Source: an uncultured Verrucomicrobiales bacterium (GTDB lineage: Bacteria > Verrucomicrobiota > Verrucomicrobiia > Verrucomicrobiales > Akkermansiaceae). From it: 5,545 nucleotides of DNA. The position numbers were made by a program, and so were the translations under genes. The notes under the pieces were generated by a model. It was given only the letters and a program-made list of their open reading frames with translations, made no database searches and was not told the origin of the DNA. This document shows positions 4,691-5,545 of the stretch, one piece after another. Within the stretch, counting starts at the first letter, position 1, and each line of letters opens with the position of its first letter. The stretch is taken from assembly GCA_938001985.1 (NCBI GenBank), contig CALLBE010000087.1, forward strand, positions 1 to 5,545, in the 5' to 3' direction.

Positions 4691-5545
4691 ATGTCTATCT
4701 CTCATCCAACTGTAGCCATTGTAGGACGTCCGAATGTCGGTAAGTCTGCTATTTTCAATCGAGTGATCGGCAAGAAAATTTCCATCGTTCACGATCAACC
4801 CGGCGTCACTCGCGACCGAATTGCCGCGCTCTGCGAAAAAACTGATTTTCCGTTTAATCTAGTCGATACGGGTGGTATCTGCGCCACTCTCGATGACGGA
4901 TTCGCTGAAGCCGTGGGTCTAGAGGTGGACATCGCTATCGAGACGGCCAAGGTCATTTTACTCGTCGTAGACGCTCAGGACGGCATCACCACCGTGGATG
5001 AAATCGTTGCGAAAAAACTTCGAAAAACCAACGTTCCCATCAAGCTTTTGATCAATAAAGCAGATAACGAAAAGCAGGGCTACATATTTGGAGAATTCGC
5101 TAAATTAGGGTTTGGCAGCGGCCTCCCTATCTCTGCTGAACACGGTCATGGCTTTGAGGATCTCTTAGACGAAGTTGAAAAAGAATTAGCGCCGCTTGCT
5201 CGTGAGATCGAGGCGGTTCAACAGGAAAAGGACAGAACGGGTCTTCGCATCAGTTTGGTTGGTCGACCAAACGTGGGTAAATCATCCTTAATCAACGCTA
5301 TTTTAGAAGATGAGCGCACCATCGTCTCTGACATCGCCGGAACCACTCGTGATTCCGTTGATATTCCTTACCTCAGAGACAATACGAAGCACACTCTGAT
5401 TGACACCGCAGGCTTGAGACAGCGCAACAAAATGGACAGCTCCGTGGAGGTGTTCTCAGCGATGCGTTCTGAGCGTTCCATTAGACGTTCTGACATTTGT
5501 TTGCTGGTTATCGACTGCATGGAGGGCATCACCGCCATGGACAGG
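4691..5545 (+). CDS. der: Ribosome-assembly GTPase Der (EngA), N-terminal part, cut by the window edge
   Basis: This is an essential GTPase with two G domains in tandem that acts in maturation of the 50S ribosomal subunit. The first 285 codons are present with no stop before the edge. Domain 1 shows GRPNVGKS at 12-19 (P-loop), PGVTRD at 37-42 (switch I), DTGG at 59-62 (G3), NKAD at 122-125 (G4) and SAE at 148-150 (G5). A charged linker (about 160-185) leads to domain 2, with a second GRPNVGKS at 191-198, GTTRD at 217-221 and DTAG at 238-241. Paired P-loops at this spacing, with DTGG then DTAG, are diagnostic of Der. The family is usually about 440-490 residues, so G4 and G5 of domain 2 and the KH-like C-terminal domain lie outside the window. 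No mutation of a GTP-binding residue is seen. The ATG at 4691 sits at the usual distance from the P-loop, without a Shine-Dalgarno sequence. Confidence 0.98.
   Translation, partial: MSISHPTVAIVGRPNVGKSAIFNRVIGKKISIVHDQPGVTRDRIAALCEKTDFPFNLVDTGGICATLDDGFAEAVGLEVDIAIETAKVILLVVDAQDGITTVDEIVAKKLRKTNVPIKLLINKADNEKQGYIFGEFAKLGFGSGLPISAEHGHGFEDLLDEVEKELAPLAREIEAVQQEKDRTGLRISLVGRPNVGKSSLINAILEDERTIVSDIAGTTRDSVDIPYLRDNTKHTLIDTAGLRQRNKMDSSVEVFSAMRSERSIRRSDICLLVIDCMEGITAMDR

Noticed and set aside
1..5545. Possible defence island, CRISPR array, prophage or other new multi-gene system
   Set aside because: No tandem repeats, integrase, transposase, nuclease, toxin pair or phage gene is visible, and the recognised genes are housekeeping or metabolic in character.

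Overview
This window looks like a stretch of ordinary bacterial chromosome with moderate G+C and no sign of mobile DNA. It holds five protein-coding genes, one of them cut by the right edge. There is no rRNA, tRNA, CRISPR array, insertion sequence or phage module that I can see. The host is most likely a member of the Verrucomicrobiota (Opitutae/Puniceicoccales-like). This is an inference from three things: a stand-alone OvoA-type methyltransferase, a 382-residue protein of a type I associate loosely with that phylum, and the absence of Shine-Dalgarno sequences before every start. It is not proven; a protein search with Der would settle it.

Layout, left to right. (1) 32-499 (+): a small four-helix membrane protein of unknown function. 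(2) 518-2371 (-): a ClC-family chloride channel or H+/Cl- exchanger with two C-terminal CBS domains. Its tail converges on gene 1, with a short hairpin (493-512) between the two. (3) 2372-2575: a divergent intergenic region with weak promoter-like sequences for both flanking genes. (4) 2576-3307 (+): a stand-alone SAM-dependent methyltransferase resembling the C-terminal 4-mercaptohistidine N1-methyltransferase domain of the ovothiol enzyme OvoA. (5) 3359-4507 (+): a 382-residue acidic cytosolic protein I cannot assign, preceded by a near-consensus sigma70 promoter (TTGACC-N17-GATAAT) placed so that transcription should begin at the start codon. (6) 4508-4690: a terminator-like hairpin plus T tract, then promoter-like sequences for the next gene. 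(7) 4691 to the edge (+): the first 285 codons of der (engA), the tandem GTPase of 50S ribosome assembly.

The genes do not form an obvious pathway. Der is housekeeping, ClC concerns anion or proton balance, and the methyltransferase suggests thiol-histidine (ovothiol) redox chemistry whose partner enzyme is not in the window. The methyltransferase and the 382-residue gene are only 51 bases apart with no terminator between them, so read-through is likely, but the second also seems to have its own promoter. I found no convincing new multi-gene system. The most interesting points are the predicted leaderless transcript at 3359, the orphan OvoA-type methyltransferase and the unassigned 382-residue protein.
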